The translations under genes and the position numbers were made by a program. 58,746 bases of DNA. It comes from an uncultured Oscillospiraceae bacterium (lineage in GTDB: Bacteria; Bacillota; Clostridia; Oscillospirales; Oscillospiraceae). Of this stretch, positions 26,213-33,444 are shown one piece after another. The DNA lies in assembly GCA_934667815.1 (NCBI GenBank), contig CAKUMO010000016.1, forward strand, positions 1 to 58,746, given 5' to 3'. The notes below the pieces were generated by a model. That model was not told the origin of the DNA. It did not search any database and was given only the letters and a program-made list of their open reading frames with translations. How positions within the stretch are numbered: position 1 is the stretch's first letter; each line of letters starts with the position of its first letter.

Positions 26213-26213
26213 A

Positions 26214-26239
26214 AAATCTCCCGATTATTCGGGAGATTT
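26214..26239. terminator. Terminator hairpin, first copy of a 26-bp duplication
   Basis: AAATCTCCCGA and TCGGGAGATTT pair over 11 bp around a TTAT loop. The same 26 bases recur exactly at 26434-26459. It starts 2 bp beyond the GNAT stop codon and is followed directly by CAG of the repeat element. Confidence 0.85.
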
Positions 26240-26433
26240 CAGCTTGTCAAAAAAGTCCATCGGGACTTTTTTGACAAGCTGCCTGCAAAATTGCAAAATA
26301 TATATTTGTAGTTTTATTTTGCAATTTTGGTCGCTGCGGCGGGTTATTGAACGCGAAAGGGAACCCTGACGGTTCCCTTTCACTCTTTCCTTCCCTCCGA
26401 AACTTTCGGCCGGATAGGTTTTTTGATAGTCTG
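26240..26433 (+). mobile_element. Terminator-flanked repeat element, class B (194 bp)
   Basis: A 194-bp non-coding element between exact 26-bp copies of the local terminator. The left end is a 42-base hairpin, CAGCTTGTCAAAAAAGTCC pairing with GGGACTTTTTTGACAAGCTG (26240-26281). The right end reads, on the minus strand, CAGACTATCAAAAAACC. Internally ATTGCAAAATA / TATTTTGCAAT and AAAGGGAACC / GGTTCCCTTT form further stems. The interior differs from the class A elements, but the boundaries (CAG start, CTG end), terminal sequences and terminator duplication are the same. A truncated relative lies at 70-213. No protein is encoded. Confidence 0.8.
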
Positions 26434-26459
26434 AAATCTCCCGATTATTCGGGAGATTT
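26434..26459. terminator. Terminator hairpin, second copy of the 26-bp duplication
   Basis: Exact repeat of 26214-26239, followed by TTTTT on the plus strand and lying 8 bp past the deacylase stop codon on the minus strand. Confidence 0.85.
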
Positions 26460-26467
26460 TTTCATAT

Positions 26468-28054
26468 TTACCGTTCCGCACGCAGGACGCGGCCGGGCGT
26501 GCTGCCGGTCAGCTCACCATTTTGCAGGGCGGGCACGCCCGCGACGAGAACCAGCTCCATGCCGAGGCTCGTCTGACGCGGGTCGGCGTATGTCGCCCGT
26601 TCGTGGACGTTCTCCAATCGAAAGACGTTGATGTCCGCGTCCATGCCGACGCGCAGAAGTCCCTTGGTTTTCAGACGCATTGCCTGCGCCGGAAGGGACG
26701 TCAGCTTGCGCACGGCCTCGGGCAGCGTCAGAACGCGCTCCTCGCGGACGTATTTTTCCAGAATGCGCGTACACGTCGCATAGACACGCGGGTGCGGCAG
26801 ACCGACCGTCGGATAGGTGCTGTCGGAGATCACGCTGGCAAAGGGGTCGCGCAGGATCGTGCGGATGTCCTCCTCACAGGTGATGCGGTCGATCATCGTC
26901 ACGCCGCAATTCTCGCTGGAAAGCAGCTCACAGAGGCAATCGACCGGATCGAGCCGCAGCTCTTTTGCCGCCTGCGCGACGGTCAGGCCGGTGAGCGCCT
27001 GGTGCTCCGGCAGATTCAGCGTGGACAGCACGATGTTGTCCCAGCCGACCATCTGGGCGATGTTGTCAAAGTCGTGGGCGTTCTGAATCTGGTCGCGCAG
27101 CCAGTCGCGGGTCGATTTTTCCCGCAGACGCGCGGAGATTGCGTCCGTCCCGCCCTCGAGAAGGCTCGGCGGCAGCAGATGCAGAAGCTGCGTCGAACCG
27201 GCTGTGTAAGGATACACGTCACAGGAGACGTCAAGGCCGTCCTCGCGGGCGCGGCGCATCAGCTCGAGCGCGTGCGGGATGCGTTTTTGCCAGTTGCGCA
27301 TGCCCATGGCCTTCAGGTGGCTGATGTGCAGGGGGGTGTGCAGGGCGCGTGCGACGGCGAGCATTTCCTCGACGGCATCGCAGACCATGTCGCCCTCCTC
27401 ACGCATGTGGACGGCGATGGGAATGCCGGAATGGTCGAGCGGCGCGAGGGCGCGGATAAGCTCCTGCGTCGTGTAAAAGCACTCGGGCGCATAGCCGAGG
27501 CCGAGAGAAACCGCAAATGCGCCGTCACTTAACGCGCGTTCCAAACGCGCATGGATGGGGGAATAATCGTCCGGGGCTTCCGCGCGATAGCCGCAGACGT
27601 CCGTGCGGACGGTGCCGCCGCCGACGAGCATACCGACATTCAGGGGAAGCACACGCCGCTCCAGCGCGGAAAGATAGGCGTTCATCGATTCCGTGGGGAT
27701 GCCGCCGGCCTCGCCGCCCGTGATGGGGGTGAGGTATTTCAGAATCTCCACGCGGTGCTCGTCCCCGAAGGGCGCAAGCGACAGGCCGCAGTTGCCGTTC
27801 AGGATGGTCGTCAGCCCCTGATGCAGCTCGGCATTTCCGAAGCCGGGGCGGAAGACCTCCGCGTCGCCGTGGCGGTGAATGTCCAGAAAGCCGGGTGTGA
27901 CGCAGGCGCCAGCAGCGTCGTAAATTTCGTGCGCGTCGCCTAAATTTTTCCCGATGGCGGCGATTTTTCCGTCCAGCACCGCGAGGTCTGCGGAGCGGGC
28001 CGGTGCGCCGCTGCCGTCGATCAGATTGCAATTTTTGAGGATCAAATCAAACAT
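26468..28054 (-). CDS. N-acyl-D-amino-acid deacylase family amidohydrolase
   Basis: A 528-residue metal-dependent amidohydrolase. The N-terminal beta-sandwich leads to the metal motif GFLDIHRHGD (His60, His62). LNGNCGLS carries Cys89, the bridging metal ligand known in D-aminoacylases. HMREEGD and HISHLKAMG contain further ligands. The C-terminal part (GLLRVGMDADINVF) is the usual return of the small domain. The family hydrolyses N-acyl-D-amino acids or related amides; the exact substrate is uncertain. It stands alone, converging on the GNAT gene and diverging from the DUF1858 gene. Confidence 0.82.
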   Translation of the reverse strand: MFDLILKNCNLIDGSGAPARSADLAVLDGKIAAIGKNLGDAHEIYDAAGACVTPGFLDIHRHGDAEVFRPGFGNAELHQGLTTILNGNCGLSLAPFGDEHRVEILKYLTPITGGEAGGIPTESMNAYLSALERRVLPLNVGMLVGGGTVRTDVCGYRAEAPDDYSPIHARLERALSDGAFAVSLGLGYAPECFYTTQELIRALAPLDHSGIPIAVHMREEGDMVCDAVEEMLAVARALHTPLHISHLKAMGMRNWQKRIPHALELMRRAREDGLDVSCDVYPYTAGSTQLLHLLPPSLLEGGTDAISARLREKSTRDWLRDQIQNAHDFDNIAQMVGWDNIVLSTLNLPEHQALTGLTVAQAAKELRLDPVDCLCELLSSENCGVTMIDRITCEEDIRTILRDPFASVISDSTYPTVGLPHPRVYATCTRILEKYVREERVLTLPEAVRKLTSLPAQAMRLKTKGLLRVGMDADINVFRLENVHERATYADPRQTSLGMELVLVAGVPALQNGELTGSTPGRVLRAER

Positions 28055-28114
28055 CGTTCCTTCCCCCTTGTGACAATCATAGCACCAACGCCGGAAAAAT
28101 CAAGGCGTTGCGGC

Positions 28115-28143
28115 TTGATTTTTGCAAAGCCTTTGGATATAAT
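28115..28143 (+). promoter_or_regulatory. Promoter of the DUF1858 gene
   Basis: TTGATT (28115-28120) and TATAAT (28138-28143) with a 17-bp spacer. The start codon at 28172 follows an AGGAGG site. Confidence 0.75.
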
Positions 28144-28171
28144 AAAGAAAAATACGACAGGAGGTCATTTT

Positions 28172-28390
28172 ATGGCTGTGAAAATCGAAAAGAGCACCAT
28201 CATCGGTGATGTGTTGGATATTGCCCCGCAGACCGCTCCGCTGTTCATGGCGATCGGGATGCACTGCCTCGGCTGCCCCGCCTCCCGCGGCGAGACCGTG
28301 GAGGAAGCCTGCATGGTGCACGGCGTAGATGCCGACGCGTTCCTTGCGCAGGTCAACCGCTTCATCGAAGCCAGCGAGGAAAATAAGTAA
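28172..28390 (+). CDS. DUF1858 redox-disulfide-type small protein
   Basis: A 72-residue protein of the DUF1858 family, also described as a hybrid-cluster-protein-associated redox disulfide domain. MAIGMHCLGC places Cys32 and Cys35 two residues apart, followed by PASRGETVEEACMVHGVD with Cys47. The helical fold and CxxC suggest redox or metal binding; its partner is unknown. No hybrid cluster protein gene is in the window. A dedicated promoter and terminator make it monocistronic. Confidence 0.85.
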   Translation: MAVKIEKSTIIGDVLDIAPQTAPLFMAIGMHCLGCPASRGETVEEACMVHGVDADAFLAQVNRFIEASEENK

Positions 28391-28397
28391 AAAAGCG

Positions 28398-28428
28398 AAA
28401 AAGGAGAGGCGCGAACCTCTCCTTTTTT
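28398..28428 (+). terminator. Terminator of the DUF1858 gene
   Basis: A 12-bp perfect stem, AAAAAGGAGAGG with CCTCTCCTTTTT, around a CGCGAA loop, followed by further T residues. It begins 7 bp past the stop codon. Confidence 0.9.
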
Positions 28429-28500
28429 CATGCGGGATATTCGGGAGCGCCGCCGCGGCCTTTCGCAGCCCACAGCATGGGGCGGTGCAAAGCCTGAAAA

Positions 28501-28522
28501 TTATCCACAACCCTGTGCATAA
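28501..28522. promoter_or_regulatory. Pair of convergent DnaA boxes upstream of trmK
   Basis: TTATCCACA (28501-28509) and TGTGCATAA (28514-28522) are two perfect DnaA boxes facing each other 4 bp apart. They lie 14 bp before the trmK start codon and 19 kb from oriC. They could bind DnaA to regulate the trmK operon or titrate DnaA; both are inference. Confidence 0.7.
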
Positions 28523-28535
28523 CTTTGGAGAATTT

Positions 28536-29237
28536 ATGAAACTACCCATCTCAAACCGCCTGCTGTGCTGCGCGGCGCAGGTGCCGCAGGGCGCACGCGT
28601 GGCCGACATCGGCGCGGATCACGGCTATCTCGGCATCGAATTGCTCAGCTCCGGTCGTGCGGCCTTCGTCCATGCCTCGGAGCTGCGCGAAGGGCCGCTG
28701 CACCGCGCGATGGAAAACGCCGTGCGCTTCGGCGTGGCGGACAAAATGCGCTTTTCGCTGGCCGACGGCCTTGCCGCCGTTGAACCGGGCAGCGTGGACA
28801 CCGTCGTCTGCGCGGGCATGGGCGGCGATTTGATTGCACAGATCATCAAAAGCTGTGCATGGATTTCCGACGAGCGCTATCTTCTGATCTTGCAGCCGCA
28901 GTCCTCCGGCGCCGATCTTCGGCGCAATCTTGCCGCGCTGGGCTTCGGCGTGGAGCGCGAGACGCTTGTGCGCGACGGCGGATTTTTGTATCAGGTTCTG
29001 TGCGTGCGTTACGGCAGAGCCGTGCCGCTCTCGCCCGGCGAGCAGTACGTCTCGCCCGCGCTGATCGCCTCGCGCGACCCGCTTCTGCCGGAATATTTTG
29101 CACGCATCGAACATGCGCTGGAGCTGACCGTCGAGGGCATCCGGCGCGGCGGCGGAAACGAAGAAAAACTGCAATATTACGAAACTGCGCTCCGCGAGGT
29201 GCGCGAAATGAGGAGACGCTATGACGAAGGTCAGTGA
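28536..29237 (+). CDS. trmK: tRNA (adenine(22)-N1)-methyltransferase
   Basis: A 233-residue SAM-dependent methyltransferase of the TrmK/YqfN type that modifies A22 of tRNA. The SAM-binding motif is VADIGADHGYLGIELL near residue 22, followed by ASELREGPLHRAMENA and a CAGMGGDLI loop, all TrmK features. A coiled-coil-like C-terminus ends in EVREMRRRY. The start at 28536 is preceded by TTTGGAG. It overlaps the Nif3-like gene by 17 bases, the same pairing as in Bacillus (trmK-yqfO). Confidence 0.92.
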   Translation: MKLPISNRLLCCAAQVPQGARVADIGADHGYLGIELLSSGRAAFVHASELREGPLHRAMENAVRFGVADKMRFSLADGLAAVEPGSVDTVVCAGMGGDLIAQIIKSCAWISDERYLLILQPQSSGADLRRNLAALGFGVERETLVRDGGFLYQVLCVRYGRAVPLSPGEQYVSPALIASRDPLLPEYFARIEHALELTVEGIRRGGGNEEKLQYYETALREVREMRRRYDEGQ

Positions 29238-30009
29238 CATTCACGAATTTCTGAACGCCCTTGCGCCCGAGACCATGCAGGAGCCTTGGGATCACGTCGG
29301 CCTGCTCTGCGGGCGGGCGAACGCCGAGGTCACGCGCGTGCTCGTCGCGCTCGACCCCTTCCGCGCGGCCTGCGAGGAGGCAAAATCGCTGGGCGCACAG
29401 CTTTTGCTCACGCACCATCCGGCGATCTGGAACCTGAAAACCGTCAATGACCAGACCGAGCAGGGGCGCAATCTGCTGTATTTGATCGAAAACGGAATTG
29501 CCGCGTTAAATGCCCACACGAATCTCGATAAAGCGCCCGGCGGCGTAAACGACGTGCTGGCGCAGACGCTCGGCCTGACCGGCATCCGTGTCGCCTCGCC
29601 CGAAGGAATCGACGCGCAGGGACGCGAATACGGCCTCGTGCGCATCGGAAGCATCGCACCGTGCAGCCCGGAGTACTTCGCGGCGTTTGTGAAAGACGCG
29701 TTACATTGTCCGGGCGTGCGCTATGTGGCCGGTGCGCGGGAAGTCAGAACCGTCGCGGTGGGCGGCGGCGCGTGCGCCGATGCGCTTTCCGAGATCGCCG
29801 CGCTGGGCTGCGACGCTTTTGTCACCGCCGACGTGAAATACAACGCCTTTGCCGACGCGGCGGCGCTGGGCGTGACGCTCGTGGACGCGGGACATTTCGA
29901 GACGGAGAACCCCGTCTGCGCCGTGCTTGCGGAAAAACTGCGCACGGCCTTCCCGAATCTGACGGTTTTTGTTTCGGAATCACACAAAGATCCGATAAAA
30001 TTCGCATAA
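29221..30009 (+). CDS. Nif3-like dinuclear metal-centre protein
   Basis: A 262-residue Nif3/YqfO family protein. Metal-ligand segments include LLLTHHPAIW, NAHTNLDKAPGGVND and, near the C-terminus, DAGHFETE. The family has a conserved two-metal site. Members have been described as GTP cyclohydrolase I type 2, but the cellular role is unsettled. This version lacks the inserted PII-like domain of longer YqfO proteins. It is translationally coupled to trmK. Confidence 0.9.
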   Translation: MTKVSDIHEFLNALAPETMQEPWDHVGLLCGRANAEVTRVLVALDPFRAACEEAKSLGAQLLLTHHPAIWNLKTVNDQTEQGRNLLYLIENGIAALNAHTNLDKAPGGVNDVLAQTLGLTGIRVASPEGIDAQGREYGLVRIGSIAPCSPEYFAAFVKDALHCPGVRYVAGAREVRTVAVGGGACADALSEIAALGCDAFVTADVKYNAFADAAALGVTLVDAGHFETENPVCAVLAEKLRTAFPNLTVFVSESHKDPIKFA

Positions 30010-30014
30010 AAACC

Positions 30015-30043
30015 TTGTCATCCCGCGGTGCATGTGCTAAAAT
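30015..30043 (+). promoter_or_regulatory. Promoter of the YebC-family gene
   Basis: TTGTCA (30015-30020) and TAAAAT (30038-30043) are separated by 17 bp, between the Nif3-like stop codon and the YebC-family start. Confidence 0.65.
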
Positions 30044-30079
30044 AAGTAGAAGAAACTTTATCAGAGAGGAAGTATCCCC

Positions 30080-30817
30080 ATGTCCGGACATTCCAAGTGG
30101 CATAATATTCAAAAGACCAAGGGCGCACAGGACGCCAAGCGTGCCGCGGCTTTTACCAAGATCGCGAAGGAGATGTACGTCGCCGTGAAGGAAGGCGGCG
30201 GCTCTGCCGATCCGAATTATAACTCCCGTCTGGCCACCGTCATCACCAAGGCCAAGGCCGCCAACATGCCCAACGATAACATCAAGCGCGTGCTGGAGAA
30301 GGCCGCCAGCGCAGGCAGCGGCGATTCTTACGATTCCATCACCTACGAGGGCTACGGCCCCGCCGGCATCGCCGTGATCGTCGAGACCATGACCGACAAC
30401 CGCAACCGCACCGCGGGCAACATCCGCCATCATTTCGACAAATACGGCGGAAAAATGGGCGCGAACGGCTGCGTTTCCTGGAACTTCAGCAAGAAGGGCG
30501 TGCTCGTCATCGACAACGAGGACGGCGATTATGAAGAAGACGACGTCATGATGGACGCGATGGACTGCGGCGCGGACGATTTCGAGGCCGAGGACGACTG
30601 CTTCACGATCTACACCACGCCGGACGATTTCAACGCCGTGGCTGACGCGCTGAGCAAGAAGGGCTACAACTTCGTTTCCGCGCAGATTGAGATGGTTCCG
30701 GGCGAGTACAAGAAGCTGGACAACCCCGACGACGTTACCAACATGGAAAAGATGCTCGACCTCTTTGAGGACGACGACGACGTGCAGAACGTCTGGCACA
30801 ACTGGGACAGAGACTGA
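30080..30817 (+). CDS. YebC/PmpR family protein (TACO1 type)
   Basis: A 245-residue protein of the YebC family, beginning MSGHSKWHNIQKTKGAQDAKR, the family hallmark. YEGYGPAGIAVIVE and NRTAGNIRHHFDKYGG lie in the middle, and the C-terminal half is strongly acidic. These proteins are annotated as transcriptional regulators; recent work links relatives to ribosome function at proline stretches. The role in this organism is not determined. It has its own promoter and a duplicated terminator downstream. Confidence 0.95.
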   Translation: MSGHSKWHNIQKTKGAQDAKRAAAFTKIAKEMYVAVKEGGGSADPNYNSRLATVITKAKAANMPNDNIKRVLEKAASAGSGDSYDSITYEGYGPAGIAVIVETMTDNRNRTAGNIRHHFDKYGGKMGANGCVSWNFSKKGVLVIDNEDGDYEEDDVMMDAMDCGADDFEAEDDCFTIYTTPDDFNAVADALSKKGYNFVSAQIEMVPGEYKKLDNPDDVTNMEKMLDLFEDDDDVQNVWHNWDRD

Positions 30818-30842
30818 AATACCGATCGGTTCCGTATATAAC

Positions 30843-30874
30843 AACAGGCGCAGAGATTCTTCTCTGCGCCTGTT
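30843..30874. terminator. Terminator hairpin, first copy of a 32-bp duplication
   Basis: AACAGGCGCAGAGA and TCTCTGCGCCTGTT pair over 14 bp around a TTCT loop. A copy with one substitution is at 31128-31159. It lies 25 bp past the YebC stop codon, and CAG of the repeat element follows at once. Confidence 0.85.
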
Positions 30875-31127
30875 CAGACTGTCAAAAAAGTCCGTAATCG
30901 TCAAAATCGATTCACAATTTCATGGATTTTTGCTCTCTGGATTTCATTTGCAAAAGTCGTGGATCTCAAACCTTGCAGTCTGAAAACCAGCTTGCTGCGC
31001 AAGGATTTTGACTTACTGCGCAACTCACGCCCTACCGTACCGATGTACGCCGACGAGCGTGAGTTGCTTGTCTTCCGAACTTTTTCGCAGTCTGTCAGCG
31101 TGCCGAAAAGAGTTTTTCGACACGCTG
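30875..31127 (+). mobile_element. Terminator-flanked repeat element, class A copy 2 (253 bp)
   Basis: A 253-bp non-coding element, about 93% identical to 16366-16619 but inverted. It starts CAGACTGTCAAAAAAGTCC and ends with the hairpin CAGCGTGCCGAAAAG...CTTTTTCGACACGCTG type sequence at 31096-31127. An internal stem pairs CAACTCACGC (31021-31030) with GCGTGAGTTG (31057-31066). Terminator copies flank it exactly. Because copies 1 and 2 sit in different terminators yet share their interior and ends, the boundaries are well defined. Movement is inferred, not observed. Confidence 0.8.
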
Positions 31128-31159
31128 AGCAGGCGCAGAGATTCTTCTCTGCGCCTGTT
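31128..31159. terminator. Terminator hairpin, second copy of the 32-bp duplication
   Basis: Repeat of 30843-30874 with one change (A to G at 31129), followed by GTTTTTG on the plus strand. It ends 11 bp past the MFS stop codon on the minus strand. Confidence 0.85.
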
Positions 31160-31170
31160 GTTTTTGTATA

Positions 31171-32346
31171 TTATAAGGCTGCGCCGCACGCGTCCTCCGG
31201 CAGGGGTTTTACTGCGGCGCACAGCAGCAGTGCGCCTGCTGCCGCGACGGCGATGCTCACGAGCAGCATGTTTTTCACGCCCAGAAGATCAATGAGCGTT
31301 CCGGCCAGCAGGCTTGCTGCCAGAGATCCGGTGGAATTGGCGGCGGCGAGGTAGGTCTGACCCTTGACCTCATCGCGCTTTGCGATCAGCTTTTCCGTAT
31401 AGGCCACCGAGCTGACCGTGTACAGCGCGAAGCCCATCGCCTGCGTGAGCTGCGCGATGTAAAGCCCCGTCACACCCGGCAGCACGAGCGACAGCGTCAC
31501 CCGCAGGAGGAAGAAAAGCCCGGAGAGCTTCAGCCAGAACTCGCAGCGTGCGACGCGCCGCATCCGCGTAAAGAGGAACATTGTGGGAAGCTCCACGAGC
31601 GCCGAGAGCATCACGGCCGTGCCCTGCGCGTCGCCGTCGCCCTTGAACAGCGCGATCTGGTACATGAAATTCGTCAGCGTGTTGTGGCTCAGAAGCAGCA
31701 GAGCGCCTGCAAGCAAAAGCAGGAAAAAGCGCTTGTTATTGCGGAAAAATTCGGAAAAACGTGAGGCGCTGCGCTGCTTCTTCTCGAGGCTTTCCAGCTT
31801 CGGAAAGAGCAGCGCCGTAATGAGCAGACCCAGCGCCAGCACGGCCGCGCTCACCGCGACCGCCCGCATCCCGATGCGCGTAATGAGCGCGTTGACCGCG
31901 CGGACGCACAGCGCAAAGCTCACCGAGCCGATGCCGCGGCAAAGACCGTAGTTGATGTGCAGACCGTTGTGCATGGCGCACACGCCCAGCGCATTGACGA
32001 ACGCGGGCTGCGTCTGCACGCACAGGCAGGCGAGGCACATCAGCGGCACGGCGGCGCTTCTGGTGTCCGCCAGAGCCAGCAGCGGCAGGCAGCAGGCGAG
32101 GATCATTGCCGCCGCGGTGCAGATAATGCGCTGCACGCTGACGTGCAGGCGCTCGACGACGGCCGTCAGCACCGGCTGCAAAAGAATGGAGCTGCCGATC
32201 ACGGCTGCGAGCAGCACGCCCGAGACGGTGTTCGACAGGCCGAGATGCAGGTAAAACCGGCTGGCGTAGGTCACGAGCGCACCGATCGTTCCCCAGAGGA
32301 ACAGGTTCATCAGGCCATAGAGAAAATTGGCATTGCGTTTGCGCAT
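31171..32346 (-). CDS. MFS transporter (LacY/NupG-like 12-helix type)
   Basis: A 391-residue membrane protein with 12 predicted helices in two halves separated by a charged loop (KLESLEKKQRSASRFSEF, about residues 185-205). The architecture, and the loop GLCRGIGSVSFAL after helix 4, resemble the MFS_1-like group of sugar or nucleoside permeases. The substrate is unknown. The ATG at 32346 follows GAGGTG and overlaps the DUF3810 stop codon by one base (TGATG), so the two proteins are coupled. Confidence 0.8.
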   Translation of the reverse strand: MRKRNANFLYGLMNLFLWGTIGALVTYASRFYLHLGLSNTVSGVLLAAVIGSSILLQPVLTAVVERLHVSVQRIICTAAAMILACCLPLLALADTRSAAVPLMCLACLCVQTQPAFVNALGVCAMHNGLHINYGLCRGIGSVSFALCVRAVNALITRIGMRAVAVSAAVLALGLLITALLFPKLESLEKKQRSASRFSEFFRNNKRFFLLLLAGALLLLSHNTLTNFMYQIALFKGDGDAQGTAVMLSALVELPTMFLFTRMRRVARCEFWLKLSGLFFLLRVTLSLVLPGVTGLYIAQLTQAMGFALYTVSSVAYTEKLIAKRDEVKGQTYLAAANSTGSLAASLLAGTLIDLLGVKNMLLVSIAVAAAGALLLCAAVKPLPEDACGAAL

Positions 32347-33413
32347 CACTTCACCTCGGAATAATACCAGCCCGTCAGCAGATCCACGACCTCGCCATAG
32401 GACTGGCGGCCGGATTCCACGTCGAACGCTTTCAAATATGTATCGTAGACCTTGCCGGTCGCCTCGGAGACCTTGTCGTTCTCAACGGTCTGATAGTGCG
32501 CGCGCGAAGCGGCGGCGTCGGCCTGAATCTCCGGCGAGGTCGTCTGCCAGACCTCGTTTGCCGCGTCGCGGTCAACGCGGTAGAGCGCGTTGTAGCAGTA
32601 GACGAAGGCCAGATAGTAGCCCGAATAGCGGAAATCTGCGCGGTCGGACACGCTGCAAGCCAAAAAAGCGGCGAAATTCGCCTCATCCTCGCGGGCAAAG
32701 GCCATGCGGTGGCCGATCTCGTGGCACATGGTGAAGGGCAAGGAGGTCGTGAAGGTCGTCGAGCTGACGCTGCTTTCGCCGGTGAAGGCGATGAAAATGC
32801 CGGTCGTGCCCGTCGCGCCCATGAATTTACTGCTCAGCAGCTTTTTCACGCGAACGGTCGAGCCGTCAAAGCAGGGCATGGTCTCGGCAAGCGTTTGATA
32901 GCCGTCGCCCGCATGGACGGAGAGGTCGGCAAAGTCGCCGGGCGGCATCACGCCGTCGTCCCCGCGTGCGACCTCTTTGGAGGCGGCGTTCGCCTGTGCA
33001 AGATAGTATTCCGTTGCCTCGCGCAGCTCGGCGGCGGTGTACTGCCCGACCTCGAAGCCGAGGCGCTCCTGCATGGGCGGCGCGAAATAATTCAGCCCCC
33101 AGATCGCGACGAACAGAAATGCGCCCGCGCAGACGGTCTCTAAAATGCCCGTCAGCCAGTGCAGAAAGCGATGCTTCTTCAGGTCGAGCACCAGCGAGAC
33201 AATCAGCCAGAGCGCCAGCGCACACACCGCCAGCTCCCAGACCGGCACCGGCACGGGCGAGGTCAGCCCGGCGAGAAAGGCCAGAATTTTGCGCGAGAGC
33301 TTGGGATAAAAGGCAAAGACCAGTGCCGTCCAGCGTTTTGCGGCGAAGATCATCAGCCCCGTTAAAACCAGAAAGACTGCCGACGAGATCAGTCGGCGCA
33401 GCGGCTTGAGCAT
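32346..33413 (-). CDS. DUF3810 membrane metalloprotease-like protein
   Basis: A 355-residue protein with three N-terminal hydrophobic helices (about residues 9-28, 45-73 and 85-108) and a large extracytoplasmic domain. That domain carries MCHEIGHRMAFAREDEANFAAFLAC, an HExxH zinc motif with a downstream acidic EDEAN that could supply the third ligand, as in gluzincin-like peptidases. The DUF3810 family matches this layout. The substrate is unknown. It is translated together with the MFS gene. Confidence 0.75.
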   Translation of the reverse strand: MLKPLRRLISSAVFLVLTGLMIFAAKRWTALVFAFYPKLSRKILAFLAGLTSPVPVPVWELAVCALALWLIVSLVLDLKKHRFLHWLTGILETVCAGAFLFVAIWGLNYFAPPMQERLGFEVGQYTAAELREATEYYLAQANAASKEVARGDDGVMPPGDFADLSVHAGDGYQTLAETMPCFDGSTVRVKKLLSSKFMGATGTTGIFIAFTGESSVSSTTFTTSLPFTMCHEIGHRMAFAREDEANFAAFLACSVSDRADFRYSGYYLAFVYCYNALYRVDRDAANEVWQTTSPEIQADAAASRAHYQTVENDKVSEATGKVYDTYLKAFDVESGRQSYGEVVDLLTGWYYSEVK

Positions 33414-33444
33414 GACAGGTTCTCCTTTTTCTAAAATCTACGGC

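Noticed and set aside
30959..31354. Open frame over class A element copy 2 with a counterpart over copy 1
   Set aside because: The shared protein string follows from DNA identity of the elements. The frames extend into different flanking sequence and lack ribosome-binding sites.
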